Shown here: in pieces, positions 43,050-54,503 of the stretch
Layout of the letters: each line of letters begins with the position of its first letter
How positions within the stretch are numbered: the stretch's first letter is position 1
From: Pollenia angustigena
Taxonomy: Eukaryota; Arthropoda; Insecta; Diptera; Polleniidae
Assembly (NCBI GenBank): GCA_930367215.1
Contig: OV884060.1
Coordinates: forward strand, 182,167,253-182,231,252
Direction: 5' to 3'
Length of the DNA: 64,000 nt
Program-made: the position numbers and the translations under genes
The notes under the pieces: generated by a model
Database searches by the model: none
Told to the model about the DNA's origin: nothing
Seen by the model: the letters and a program-made list of their open reading frames with translations, nothing else

Positions 43050-43629
43050 TTCAGAGGCGTGGAAAAAAATTAGAAAAATTATCTCTGGATTTTTTTTCAA
43101 CTAATCTTAAATACTTTTTTTTTCGAACCACCTTAAGTGCAATTTGTTCAAACTCGTAAATTATTTCTTTCGAATCGCAATACGGGCTAAACCCCATGAC
43201 TAAAAAAATAGCTAAATAATATTCGAATTGAACTCTAAAATTTCATTAAAGGCCGTTTTACACTATCAAGCAAGTCTTAAGTATTTTGACGAAAATGCTT
43301 CCCTTATCTAATTATTGTTTGAAAATGTTCATAAAACAATAACAACTTATCATGTCAGAGTTGTATTTTTCTCAAAAAACTTGTATTTTAGTGTGAAACG
43401 GCCTTACAATCACTGACTAGTTGCTATTGTAGGAAATTACTTTTCGATATTCTTTTTAAAAATTCTAAACAATTTTTTTTTCATAATTTTAAAAATTTTA
43501 TTGTTTTAAATTTTAATTGCCCTCCATTTACACTATAAAGCACTTTTGTGTTTATTAAACGAAATAAAAAAATCATTTTCGAATTAAACTAAATTAAGAA
43601 AAAAAAAAAAAATATCTTAGCGACTTCGA
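43050..43629 (-). other. 3' flank / probable 3' UTR of the host PPxY gene
   Basis: Downstream of the stop codon at 43630 on the minus strand. The first AATAAA (within GTTTAATAAACAC) is near 43548. Nothing else coding is seen. Confidence 0.45.
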
Positions 43630-45168
43630 TCAAACGTATCCACTCGATTCTAATTTTAAGGCTGCATCGTAGGTGGGTAGACCAGTTTTATCTATAATTT
43701 TGCTCATATCCAAACTTATAATGCCATTCTCATTGATGCAATCTAAATTAATGGTTACCGGGGGAGTAGAGGTCGCCGAGGAAGTAGCGGCAGCTGTGAT
43801 GGCAGATGAACAGCAGGATATCGTTCTGGCCGTAGTTGCAGATGTCGAAGGCAAGTTTAAGGAGTCCTCCGTATTCGTAATATCATTGTTGTTATTTGAG
43901 GGTGCCGGATTTATTGATTGTCTTTCAGTTGCTAATTCACAGTTGGCATTAGCATCTGTTGCAGAATCAGTACTAGATTCCCATTCATTTTTTTCATTGG
44001 GGCGTCGTAGTTCTTCTGTTTCCGGTATTTTGTTTTGGATATTAATTCTTTCATAGGAATTTTGGGTGTTGAAACTTAATTCTCTTTTTTGTTTTGAATT
44101 TAAACAAGAACATTGTTGCTCGATCTCATTTTCATTGTCATCTAATTCATCGTCCTCCTCGTCGACTTCATTGTCGTCGTGGCCTTCAGCCTCCTCATAG
44201 CCTTTCGCTTTATAATCTGAAGTATTTGTTTCATGATCATTTAAATTACTTTGTGTTGTCTGCTGATCGGTATCTTGTTCAGCTGCAACATTTTCTTCTG
44301 CCAAGGCACCGGCTAATGCATCTAAATTACTTTCCAGGGACAAGGAGAGAGTAGAGTCATGATCATAACGAAATTTACCACACAGAGGACAACCCCTTCT
44401 GTAGTAGTTTTGTTTTAAATAACGGGTGCCAAAGGTTTCGGGGCCCTGCGATTGTTTGCGTGCATTCGTGGTCAATGTAGGCGAACTTGTTGAGGCTGTC
44501 GTTGAGGCCCTAGAATCGCTGGGTAAATGAGCAGTTCTGGCTGCTAAAGCAGCTGCTGCAGCATTCCACATGTTTTCCACTTCCGCTCTTTGTAGCGAGC
44601 AGCAGGATTGGGCCTGTAAAACCTTTTTCATATTCAATTGGCTCAATTGGTTTGTGGGAACATTTCGTTGTCGTTGTTGTTGCTGCAGATGCGGCTGTTT
44701 GTTGCGCATATAACTTGCAGTTGTGCGAGAATTGGTAGGTGTGACTGATGTCACAGGCACTGCTGATGATGCGACATTACCATTGACATCATTGTAATTG
44801 AGTAAAGGATCTATGGGTGAAATACTGCTGGCTGTTCCTAAATTTGCTGTCGAAGAAGCCAGGGAATTTATTTCCATTCCACTTATTATAGATCCTCCTA
44901 CAGTTAAGACGCCTCCTAGGCCACTTCCTCTGCTAACATCTAATGATGAACGATAACCGGGTGGTGGTGAATTATTTGTTGCTAATTGCTGCTGCAACAG
45001 TTGTTGCTGCATTAGTAATTGCTGTTGATGCTGTTGCATTAGTAGTTGTTGTTGTTCTTGCATTGCCACCACAGCATCGTACGAGGGAGGCGGTTCGTGA
45101 TGCAAAGCCGGTATGGTAGCCAAGCCATCCATGGAGTCACCCACAAAGAGCCCAGATGTTTCATAGCA
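43630..45168 (-). CDS. terminal exon of a host membrane protein with PPxY and LPxY motifs
   Basis: The minus-strand exon follows a TTTCAG acceptor ending at 45169 and runs 512 codons (phase 0) to TAG/TAA at 43630. It begins CYETSGLFVGDSMDGLA. PPPSYDAV at about residues 26-33 is a PPxY motif, and LPTYDAALKLESSGYV at the very C-terminus adds an LPxY motif. Both bind WW domains of Nedd4-type ubiquitin ligases. In between are Gln runs (33-62), Ala/Ser/Thr-rich low complexity, a Cys pair (CPLCGKFRYDHD) and an acidic tract (EEDDELDDNENEIE). With the upstream transmembrane exon at 60374-60521 it forms a type I-like membrane adaptor. I do not recognise the named fly orthologue. The CAG-rich codons are typical of fly coding exons. 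Confidence 0.85.
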   Translation of the reverse strand, partial: CYETSGLFVGDSMDGLATIPALHHEPPPSYDAVVAMQEQQQLLMQQHQQQLLMQQQLLQQQLATNNSPPPGYRSSLDVSRGSGLGGVLTVGGSIISGMEINSLASSTANLGTASSISPIDPLLNYNDVNGNVASSAVPVTSVTPTNSRTTASYMRNKQPHLQQQQRQRNVPTNQLSQLNMKKVLQAQSCCSLQRAEVENMWNAAAAALAARTAHLPSDSRASTTASTSSPTLTTNARKQSQGPETFGTRYLKQNYYRRGCPLCGKFRYDHDSTLSLSLESNLDALAGALAEENVAAEQDTDQQTTQSNLNDHETNTSDYKAKGYEEAEGHDDNEVDEEDDELDDNENEIEQQCSCLNSKQKRELSFNTQNSYERINIQNKIPETEELRRPNEKNEWESSTDSATDANANCELATERQSINPAPSNNNNDITNTEDSLNLPSTSATTARTISCCSSAITAAATSSATSTPPVTINLDCINENGIISLDMSKIIDKTGLPTYDAALKLESSGYV

Positions 45169-46631
45169 CTGAAATGATGGAAATAATTTATTAATTAAAC
45201 AACATTGTGTTTCAAACTGTAATGGAAGATAAAATTTATGAAGAAGACGGCTCTCATAAAAAGAAAGAGCCAGTTCTATTTTTGATTTTTATAATATCCA
45301 AACTAAGAATTTTAATTTTATTAAATGTTTTATAAAAGAATATCTGCTGAAATTGTTAGAGCTGTAGAGCCCTAAAATAAAATAGAGGCTTGCAACACGC
45401 AGTTTGATCAGTTTTTCGCTCAGAAAACCCAGAAGTTTTACACTGATGAAATAATGTCCCTTCTTCAGAAATGGCAAAAGGTTATTAATTCATTCTGCAC
45501 ATATTTTGTTTAATGAAGCTCGTTTCAAATATAAGAAAAACGTGTTAAATTTTTGGTCAAATTAGTAACCGAACTTTTTCGAACACTTTTTATTTGGTAA
45601 TTAGTTTGCAAATGAATGAATCAATTACATTTTGCATAATTTGTATTTACATTTTTGTTCTTTTATATTCAAAATAACGGTAAAGGCCTAAATAAAAGTT
45701 CATTATACAAAGAATTATACTATATATAATAATTTTTTCTGCTCCTAAAAGCATCCTGCACATTTAAAGCACTTTGTACTTTATTATAATCTTTTTACCT
45801 TTATTTACAATTTCACTAAAAAACCCTACAACTGTACTACACTTTTTTAGAAATCTCATTAAACAAACGTTTTATATAAAACCACTTAAAGTGCAAACGT
45901 TTTAATACACAGATAATTAATTTATTAAATCTTTTTGAAATGTCCCAACTCACCCTCTCTACCCTAATTAACTGCTCATTCTCAGCAACCTGACAACTTT
46001 AATAAAGTTTTATGAACTCTCCAGCAAATGTCAACAAGTGCTAAAAACCTAGAAACTGTTGACATTTTTTTTACACAGCAATTGTATTTTAACTGACCAA
46101 CAAAATGGAGGAGGAGAAGGTGGAGGAAAAAAAACGAAATAAATTTCTTAACAATTTAACATTTTCGACATTTAATTTTGAGCAGTATTTTCTTGTTGCC
46201 ATAATCATAATAAATGTGACATTAAGACGTTAACAAGAATTATTCGCTCACACAATTTACCCGCTTATCAAGTCAACAAACAAACAAACAAACAAACAAC
46301 GAAACAAGTGAAGGAGATTTTTTTATTTGCTTATTCGTTTGTTTTTGTCAACGAAATGTTTTTAAATACAAGCGGAAGGAACTGTAAAGACACTTAAAAA
46401 ACTTCCTGCAGCAGGAAAATCAAGTGTAAAATAAATATGTAATTGTTGTTGACATTCTCCTCTTCTCCAATTCTTTAAACTCATGCCAACTTCGCACGCA
46501 GTTTGTGTGATTTTGAAGCAACTTGTATGCAATTAGACGAGTGAAGCGTTAAATTGGGGTTAAATATGTAGACAATAATAAGAGTTACAACAAAATAAAT
46601 AAAAATGGTGTTAAATCTCAGTTTTACTAAA

Positions 46632-46985
46632 GGGTACTTTACACTATCACACAAGACTTACGTTTTCCATAGTACTTTGTTAAGGCTAGTTTACACCATC
46701 ACGCATATCTTACGTATTCCATAATACTTTGTGTGATAGAAATCTAACGAGTTTTGTCGCGTCTAGCTTAAGATTACAGCTTGAATTCACTGTATTCACA
46801 CTATCACACATGAATATGCTTTTGTTTATTATTGTTTAGGAAAATTAAAAAAAAAAACGATGAAGTCGTGTAGTAAGTCAATTTCATAACTCATTGAATT
46901 CACACTATCACACTTTTACATATAACTTGATTTCTAGACATGTATTACAACAAAGTACAAAGTATAGTGTAAACTAGCCGTTTCA
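46632..46985. mobile_element. inverted-repeat element with TTTACACTATCACAC motifs
   Basis: TACTTTACACTATCACACAA at the left and AGTATAGTGTAAACTAGCC at the right, with internal copies of CACTATCACAC. A decayed foldback; boundaries approximate. Confidence 0.45.
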
Positions 46986-47284
46986 TCTAATGACTTGAGT
47001 TGCGACAGTCAAAAAATCTAATTTTACATTACAGTGTGTATTCAAACTATTACACATGGAATAATAAATTTATTTGCTTATGTTAATATGCAACCCTGAT
47101 CAAATGAAAACTTTGATTCGTTCATGTTCTGACAATCGCAAAACGCTTAACATTTGACATTCTGCCTTGAAATCGCAAAATTGATGTTCTGTAAATCGCA
47201 ATCCCAACAAGGGAACTAAAATATTTTTAAGAAACTATGGCAGATCGCAATTTACGAGTTTTCAAAAACCATAAAATAAATCTG

Positions 47285-47526
47285 GGGCCTAATTCTGGCA
47301 GTCGTGATCGAGTAATTTCTCGATTCAAAAGCAATTTTATTTTTAATTTGTTTTTTAGTCGCTACTGAACAAATCGAAATTATTTTTTAAGTATTGTAAA
47401 ACTCAAATTAATGCTTTACAAGACTGAAAAAATAATTCCGATTTGTTCAGTAGTGTTTGAAATAATTAGATGTTTAATTGCTTTCGAATCGAGAAATTAC
47501 TCGATCACGACTGCCAGAATTAGGGC
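47285..47526. mobile_element. foldback MITE, GGGCCTAATTCTGGCAG type
   Basis: Inverted arms of about 55 bp (GGGCCTAATTCTGGCAGTCG, TGATCGAGTAATTTCTCGAT). The arms contain the palindromic ATCGAG...CTCGAT. Confidence 0.75.
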
Positions 47527-47859
47527 GTTTTGCGATTTGGGCGTTTGTTTAGGAACATTTTAAAAACCGATGATTTCGTTTGGGATGCCAAATTGTTTTT
47601 TCGTAGAAGTTGTCATTTTCATTCACACTATCACACTCTAGGCGCTTTCATTTTTAGGTGGCGTTGAAAGCACATCTGTGAAATTTTTTTTCTTATTTAG
47701 AGAGAGGAATGTCAAAAGTTGCTTGTGCTTTTGACATATCGATCAACGAAAGCAACAAATAAAATACAATGTTGTGTTTTTGGTGTTGTACTTGTATCGC
47801 CACCACCGTCTGTCTACATAAATTTGAATTGCTCACACTTTTACATATTGTTTGAGTTT

Positions 47860-48480
47860 TTGACATACCTTACCTATCGGACATTCAGTTAACTTTAAAT
47901 TAACTGAAAGCTAACTATTTCTCAAGTAGTGGTGGTTGACACTTGTATTACTTTTATATGGAATTAACCAACTATTTTAACATTGCGATGTCCTAGGAAG
48001 TTGTCAATTCTCCGACTCTGCATTACTTGCAGTTAACTTTAAAGTTAGCTACCTAGCCGTTAACTAAAAGTTAACTTTTTGTAGCTAGCTATAAACTTAC
48101 TACTTTAAGTTGGTTTTTTTAAATTAACTATTTTATTAAAATTGTATTTAGTTATTTTATTTAATTTTTTAATTATAGTATAACCTGGCCATTATCGATT
48201 ACAAATTTCTACTCCTTATATTGTAATAATGGCCCTAAATAACTAAATCTTTTGTGGGTCTTGGAGCCGTTTGTTTGTCAATCGACTTGGCTCTCTCTAC
48301 TTAAAATTCACAGTGTTTGTATACACTTTGGTTAATGTAAATTTTGCGTTGCTTAGTAGTTGGCTTTAAGTTAGTCTATACAAGCTAACTGAAAGTTGGC
48401 TTTTTTGTAGTTAGCTACTCATTTGACGGCAGGGTTACTACAAAGTGTAAAGTATACTTTAGATGTGTGAGAGAGAAAAC
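47860..48480. repeat. TTAACTTTAAAGTTAGCTA-rich inverted repeats
   Basis: Many short inverted motifs (AGTTAACTTT, AAAGTTAACT, TAGTTAGCTA) over 600 bp, probably one or two decayed foldback elements. Boundaries uncertain. Confidence 0.45.
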
Positions 48481-48589
48481 AATTGTTTTTTTTCAAAAAT
48501 TTTTAGGCAGTTATGTTGAAGTAAAGTTTTTGTGTATGTGAAATAATTGTAACAAGTCAATTTTTTTTGAAATATAAACTATGAAACTA

Positions 48590-49314
48590 CACACACAAAA
48601 AAATTAAGTTAAAAACCGTCGAAAACAAGGTTGATTTAAAATTTTTCGGTGGTGATTTTGTTTTACACGTTTCAACCTGATTATTCAACCTGATTATTCA
48701 ATAACTTGCGAACACAATTTTTTTCTTTTAAAATAACTATAGTTCATGTTAATTTAACATTGCAGTAAAGTTAGAGCAAAATGTCATTTATATTGAAATT
48801 ACAATCCGAATCACGTTGAATAAAAGTTATTTCAAGTTGAAACAACGTGAATTTCAAGTGTAATCAAATTGGTTTGAGTGTGATATAACAGTGTGAACAA
48901 GCTTCAGAGACAACCTTTGTTAACAGAAGCATCAGCAGAATCGCCCAATATGGTTTTCGTCATCATTCTACTTTGAAAACTTGATGTACTATTTACCTAA
49001 ATAATTTTGATTAAAAGAAGACGGGAATTGTCTTTTTTTAAAACATATTTTAAACATTAGAATAAAAAAATGTACATACTTAAGTATGTATGCATGTTAA
49101 TTTAACAAGATAAACTTTTGATTTTAATATAAAACAGGTTTTTATGTATTCAATATTGAACAATGTTATTTTAACATTGAATAATATTAAATAAACGTGA
49201 TTTAAGGTTATTTTAATATTTTTCATTTAAAATTAATATGAAATAATGATAAATTTAAATTCAATCAACATTTTGCAACGTTAATTTTTTACATTGGTAT
49301 TTTTTTCTGTGTGT
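48590..49314. mobile_element. MITE with TA duplication, CACACAxAAAAAAA ends
   Basis: CACACACAAAAAAATTAAG at the left and TTTTTTTCTGTGTG at the right, flanked by TA (48588-48589, 49315-49316). AT-rich interior without genes. End type shared with 34977-35645. Confidence 0.65.
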
Positions 49315-49350
49315 ATCCTACACATTTGCAGAAACCAAAATTAATAGTAT

Positions 49351-50357
49351 TATGGCCATTTTCTCAATGAATCGATAAACTGGCTGTTACTTAATGTCAA
49401 CAAACATTTATCATTAACGATTTTGGGTTTCTCAATATACCGACAAAAACATTGTTTTCAGCTGGCAACACCTCTCAAAATACATGTCAAAGCTGGGAGT
49501 CAGCTGATTAAATTTATCTGTACGGCAAATAAAAGGAAAATAACTAATTGGCAGATGAGTGCTTTACCCATGTTCTGTAACTTTAGTGAGAACTTTTTGC
49601 ATCGAAAAGATGTGAAACAAAATATTCCATCGTTTCTCGAAAAGTGAGAAAAATGTGTGTCTGTGTGACTGTATAAATGTCAAAATATTGCATTCGAAGC
49701 CGATGTGATATTGCAGACGTTCAGAACGCCAGTAACACATATCGTTGACGGCGACCAAAATTTAACATTTTTCAACGACGGCGGCGAACATACAACCGTC
49801 GGCTATACCAAATTGTGTAAAGAGCGACTTTAATGTTTGTTGTTTGCAAACGAGCTTTGAAGACATTCGTATATTTTATTAAAATTTAAAAAGCAAAATA
49901 ATAAAACAATGAAAAATGTGCCAAGAACAAAATATTATTATTATTATTCTTTGCATGTTGCATTTTTTATTGTTTTTTAGTGTTGAAATTTTTTCTTGCC
50001 CCATTTTTATTCGTGAGTTTATTTGACAGTTCAAAGCGGGAACTTTTCTCACCAAAATGATACAGACACACTTTTTGTGTAAATTGGCGAGTAATTTCCT
50101 TACGTGACAGCTTGTACTCGCCAAAAAAGTTACAGACCCAGTTAAGTGAGAAAAACAGCTGTTTGTTTCAATTTATGGCATTTTGGTTTCACTTCACACA
50201 TTTCAATCGAAAACTTTCTCGACGCGAGAGTTAAAGAACATGGGCACTGGTTAGCTTTGCGGCAGAATAGAAGCAAATTAGACATTGAGAAAACCAAATT
50301 TCTTTAATGTGTAGTTTTTCGTTGGGAAAAGAGATAATCGTATAATGAGAAAACGGC
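49351..50357. mobile_element. nested pair of foldback elements (GGCCATTTTCTCAATG outer; CCCATGTTCTGTAAC inner)
   Basis: Outer arms GGCCATTTTCTCAATG / AATGAGAAAACGGCC. Inner element about 49568-50243 with ends CCCATGTTCTGTAACTTTAG / AAAGAACATGGG. The inner element has a second full copy at 53774-54503. Small frames across them are non-genic. Confidence 0.65.
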
Positions 50358-50732
50358 CATTAGACTCGTAAAATCTCTTCGTGTGATATTTGCATCGCGA
50401 TTGATTTGTGGAATGTTTGTGCTCTTCGTAAAAATAAAAGCGCCCAGTTATTTAGCTTTTTATTTCGTGATAATTTCGCGTTACGGGATCGCGTACAATA
50501 TCAAATGCTTGAGTAGCAGTACAATTTGAAGTAAAGAAACCACTGAAGAGCATAAAATCGTATTTTTTTGGAAAAAAAATGGGTACAGTGTGTAAACAAG
50601 TATCGAGTTTTTACCCCTAAGCTTCGTTAACAATGACAGCAACATTTTCGTTTTTTCGTCTATCTTATTGCTTCCCAAAGTATTTCCTATATTTTCCTTT
50701 CATTTTTCGAACAAAAACAGCAAACAGCTTAA

Positions 50733-51374
50733 GGCGCCCGTACACGACATGTATTTGTCATCTGACATGTCAAATTTTCAAGTCACATGTAATTGTTCAT
50801 GTCTGTCAAAATTGCTGTTTTACATAAGGTTTATAATATTCGGTCACAAACGTACATGTAATTTGCTTCTGACATTGTCTCTGTTTTTTTTCGCATTGTT
50901 ATTGCAGAAACCAAAGTAGTTCTCGGTTTCAAAATAGCTTGCTGCCGCCACGAAAATATTTATTTGCGCCGTAAAATAATTTAGCCATCCTAACATTTTT
51001 TTCTTTTATTTTAAAGAGACCAATTTAGAATTTTAAAATGAAACTGTTTTTATGTATATATTTACATAAATTCTATTCAATGGTAAGATGAGCATACATA
51101 TCTTGGTATTGTAAAATATTAACTTCAGCCGGCTAATGATTCCGTCAATAGTTGACGCCGCTGCCAGTTTCTTCCCGGCATAGATTTCTGATGTCAGATG
51201 GTTTGTCAGAAGAAAATAGAGCACGCTCTAATTGAAATTTTGTCAGATGACTTTGCGTCTGACTTTTACAGAAGCAAAGTTAAAAAGGTAACAGACGACA
51301 TGTATGTGTTTTGCAGTGGGAAATTTGACATGTCAGATGACAAAAACATGTCGTCTATACTCTCCTTTAAAATA
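50733..51374. mobile_element. foldback element with ACATGTxxTCATCTGACATGTC arms
   Basis: TTAAGGCGCCCGTACACGAC at the left against GTCGTCTATACTCTCCTTTAA at the right, followed inward by GACATGTCAAATTT and its complement. TTAA lies at both outer edges, so a TTAA-specific (piggyBac-like) element is possible. Confidence 0.6.
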
Positions 51375-51667
51375 CATAGTATAAATTGGGTAGAAAGCTA
51401 AAAACCGGGATAACTCAGGAACGGTGAGAGCAAATTCAATAATTATTATATTTTTAAATTATTTAAAATTGATTGAAATTTCAAAGTTAAAAGCGTTATT
51501 TACAAAAATAATGTGAAAATTACGAAAAATTGGCATGTAGGGTACCTAAATGATCAAATTCATTGCCAATACTTATAGTTTTTGCATACAAAATTTAACT
51601 TGGAGATTTTGCTATTAAATTGCTTCCTCAAAAGTAACAAAGATCTTCGTTTTTGACAAAATTATGA

Positions 51668-51675
51668 AGAAAACT

Positions 51676-51706
<31 letters not shown>
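51668..51706. repeat. poly-A tract
   Basis: About 39 consecutive A, followed by CGGCCGG. Confidence 0.9.
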
Positions 51707-51709
<3 letters not shown>

Positions 51710-52270
51710 GGCCGGCAAACCTGATTTTTGGTAAAATTCGACTTGTGAAAAAAATCTCCAAAATTATGTTGGCTATAATCATCTATGAAAATCCAAAAAC
51801 TATTTTTTTTTGGGACAACCCAGTCTAGACCTTTTTGAATTCGACCAATTTATTAAAAAAATTAAGGTTTTCCTCAATTTCTTAAATTCCAAAGCTTCTA
51901 TAGAAAAAAAGTGTTTTAAGAAATGCCTTTATGTTATAAACATACTGTAAAAGCATTTTCCCAGCCCTGATTCAAATGTATGCCCCAATTACGGTTTAAA
52001 ACACAACTCTGATGAGGGGAAATTGAAACAACTGCTAGTGATGAGTTGCAATTTTATTTATATTTTTGTTAAGCGCACTATAACAGAGTTTAAACCATAA
52101 TACAAAAACTGCAAATTTCAATCGAACTAAAGTTGAGTTGTAAACTACTGACAAAAAGGAAATAAATTCCGTTTTTGGAATTGTGAAATTTTCGATTTAT
52201 TTGTATTTTTCCAATCACTAAAGTTCCACCAACATGATTTCTGTTTCTTTAGTGTGGGTAATTGTAAAGT

Positions 52271-52340
<70 letters not shown>
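52271..52340. repeat. (TA)n microsatellite
   Basis: About 35 uninterrupted TA units. Confidence 0.95.
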
Positions 52341-52344
<4 letters not shown>

Positions 52345-52486
52345 TGTACAGGTATACCGATGTATGTAATTAAAGTACGGTAACCGATATTGAAATAAAT
52401 TGTTTAATACCGATACCTTCATGGTGAATTTACTTGATAAAGTTGCCTCAGTATTGAAACAATTGGAGACAAAGGTTATTAGACAC

Positions 52487-53228
52487 TAGTGCTGGGATAC
52501 TTTCCATATTTTCCACTATCGATATTTATCGATAGTTCAGATTTCACTATCGATATTACTATCGACTGAATGTTTGTACTTGTGTAGGAAAACTTGAAGT
52601 ATTTTTTCATAAGGCTACAGTCCGTTGTTTTCATCACTTTATTGAATGTATAGACGTACATATGTATGTATATACGCACGTTATTTTAGATGGCAGTTTT
52701 TTAAAAATTGATAAGTACCTTTCTGAAGGAACCGAAGTAACAGGGACTATAAGATATTCCATTGCAACTTTAAAACATTTTCTAAATTCTAAACCCAAAA
52801 AGGTAATCAATCTAGCGGACTTATCCTCTAATGGTCGTTCATTGTTTAGTCCTATGCTTGCAACTGCAATTGCATTTGGATTTTGGATTTTACAACATTA
52901 CAAAAATATTTGACATTTCAGTCCCTATATAAACAATGTACAAATTTCGACTTAAACGCCTTTAATTTGCAGTAAAAAGCACTGCTAAGCAATCCATACC
53001 ACTTGCCATTCTTGTTTTTTGTATTCATTGCTGTAATTCAGCGCGAATTAATAATGGCAAGTAAAAATTTGCGGCAAAAAACTGTGTATGTATAGCTGCT
53101 GTTAGATATCGTCATATCTGTATTTTAAATACTAAAAATATCGATATTTATATTTTTTCCTATCGATATTTTCGATATTTTCAGACTATCGATATCATCG
53201 ATAGCCTATCGATAGTTTCCCAGCACTA
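52487..53228. mobile_element. hAT-type MITE with TATCGATA (DRE) arrays
   Basis: Ends TAGTGCTGGGA and TCCCAGCACTA with an 8-bp near-duplication (TTAGACAC / ATAGACAC). The subterminal regions carry at least seven TATCGATA motifs: three in the left 80 bp and four in the right 100 bp. That octamer is the DRE bound by the fly factor DREF. Non-coding, 742 bp. Confidence 0.8.
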
Positions 53229-53637
53229 ATAGACACATAATACACAAAACTTAAATAGATTTTATACATAAACAGATTTAAGCTTAATATTATTAGCTGT
53301 TTCTTTAAGGACACCTTAAAAATAAAAACACCTTGGATACCGTTACAGATACCGAAATCAGTTTTGGTTGTGGCCTTAAAGAAGAACAAAAACAGCTGTG
53401 TTTTGTTTGTAAACAATAGAAAACACTTTATAAACCCATTCATGGCCGTTTTCTGAATGTATTGACAAACTGCCTGTTACTAAATCACGAAATAAATTTA
53501 TTAGCTTTCCCTCAACTTGAAATTTTGTATGTAGACTCCACTCCCAATGTGTAAAATAAAAAAATAGTAGAGACTTTTGGAAACTAAATTCATAAGGGGT
53601 TAGAAATGTTTAAAAACGGGTAAAATCAGTAACATTC

Positions 53638-53775
53638 AGCCTGATTACGGTTGGCGTTGGCGTATACGCCAGCGTCGTTTTTTGTAGTAGATTAAAGAAC
53701 ACAGGTTGTGCGTTACTTTAATCTACTACAAAAAACGATTCAGGCGTATACGCCAAGGCCAACCTTAATCATTAC
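53638..53775. mobile_element. small foldback MITE, GGCGTATACGCC type
   Basis: Arms ATTACGGTTGGCG, TTGGCGTATACGCC and TTTTTTGTAGTAGATTAAAG are inverted at the right with a few mismatches. About 135 bp, lying directly beside the next element. Confidence 0.75.
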
Positions 53776-54503
53776 CCATGTTCTGTAACTTTAGTGAGAA
53801 CTTCTTGCATCGAAAAGATGTGAAACAAAATATTCCATCGTTTCTCGAAAAGTGAGAAAAATGTGTGTCTGTAACTCATGTCGAAAACTATCAAAAGAGT
53901 TTACGTCGTTACGTTATAAATGTTATAATATTACACTCAAAGCCGATGTGAAATTGCAGACGTTGAGAACGCCAGTCACACATATCGTTGACGGCGACCA
54001 AAATTTACTAAAATTTAAAATTTTTCAACGACGGCGGCGAAAACACAACCGTCGACTATACCAAATTGTGTAAAGAGCGACTTTAATGTTTGTTGTTTGC
54101 AAACGAGCTTTGAAGACATTCGTATATTTTATAAAAATATTAAAAGCAAAATAATTAAACAATGAAAAATGTGCCAAGAATAAAATATTATTATTATCAT
54201 TCTTTGCATTTTGCATTTTTAATTGTTTTTTTAGTGTTAAAATTTTTTCTCGCCCCATTTTTATTCGTGAGTTTATTTGACAGTTCAAAGCGGGAACTTT
54301 TCTCACCAAAATGTAACAGACTCACTTTTTCTGTAAATTGGCTAGTAATTTCCTTACGTGTCAGCTTGTACTCGCCAAAAAAAAGTTACAGACACAGTTA
54401 AGTGAGAAAAACAGCTGTTTGTTTCAATTTATGGCAATTTTGTTTCATTTCACACATTTCAATCGAAAACTTTCTCGACGCGAGAGTTACAGAACATGGG
54501 CAC
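53774..54503. mobile_element. foldback element, second copy of the CCCATGTTCTGTAAC family
   Basis: Direct-orientation copy of about 49568-50243 (over 80% by eye), with ends CCCATGTTCTGTAACTTTAG and AGTTACAGAACATGGG. Confidence 0.7.

Noticed and set aside
42753..43104. Two opposing frames of 84 and 119 codons
   Set aside because: They lie across the MITE at 42716-43049 and have no family features.
43673..44354. Plus-strand frames opposite the host exon
   Set aside because: Shadows of the minus-strand PPxY exon, which has splice sites and motif support.
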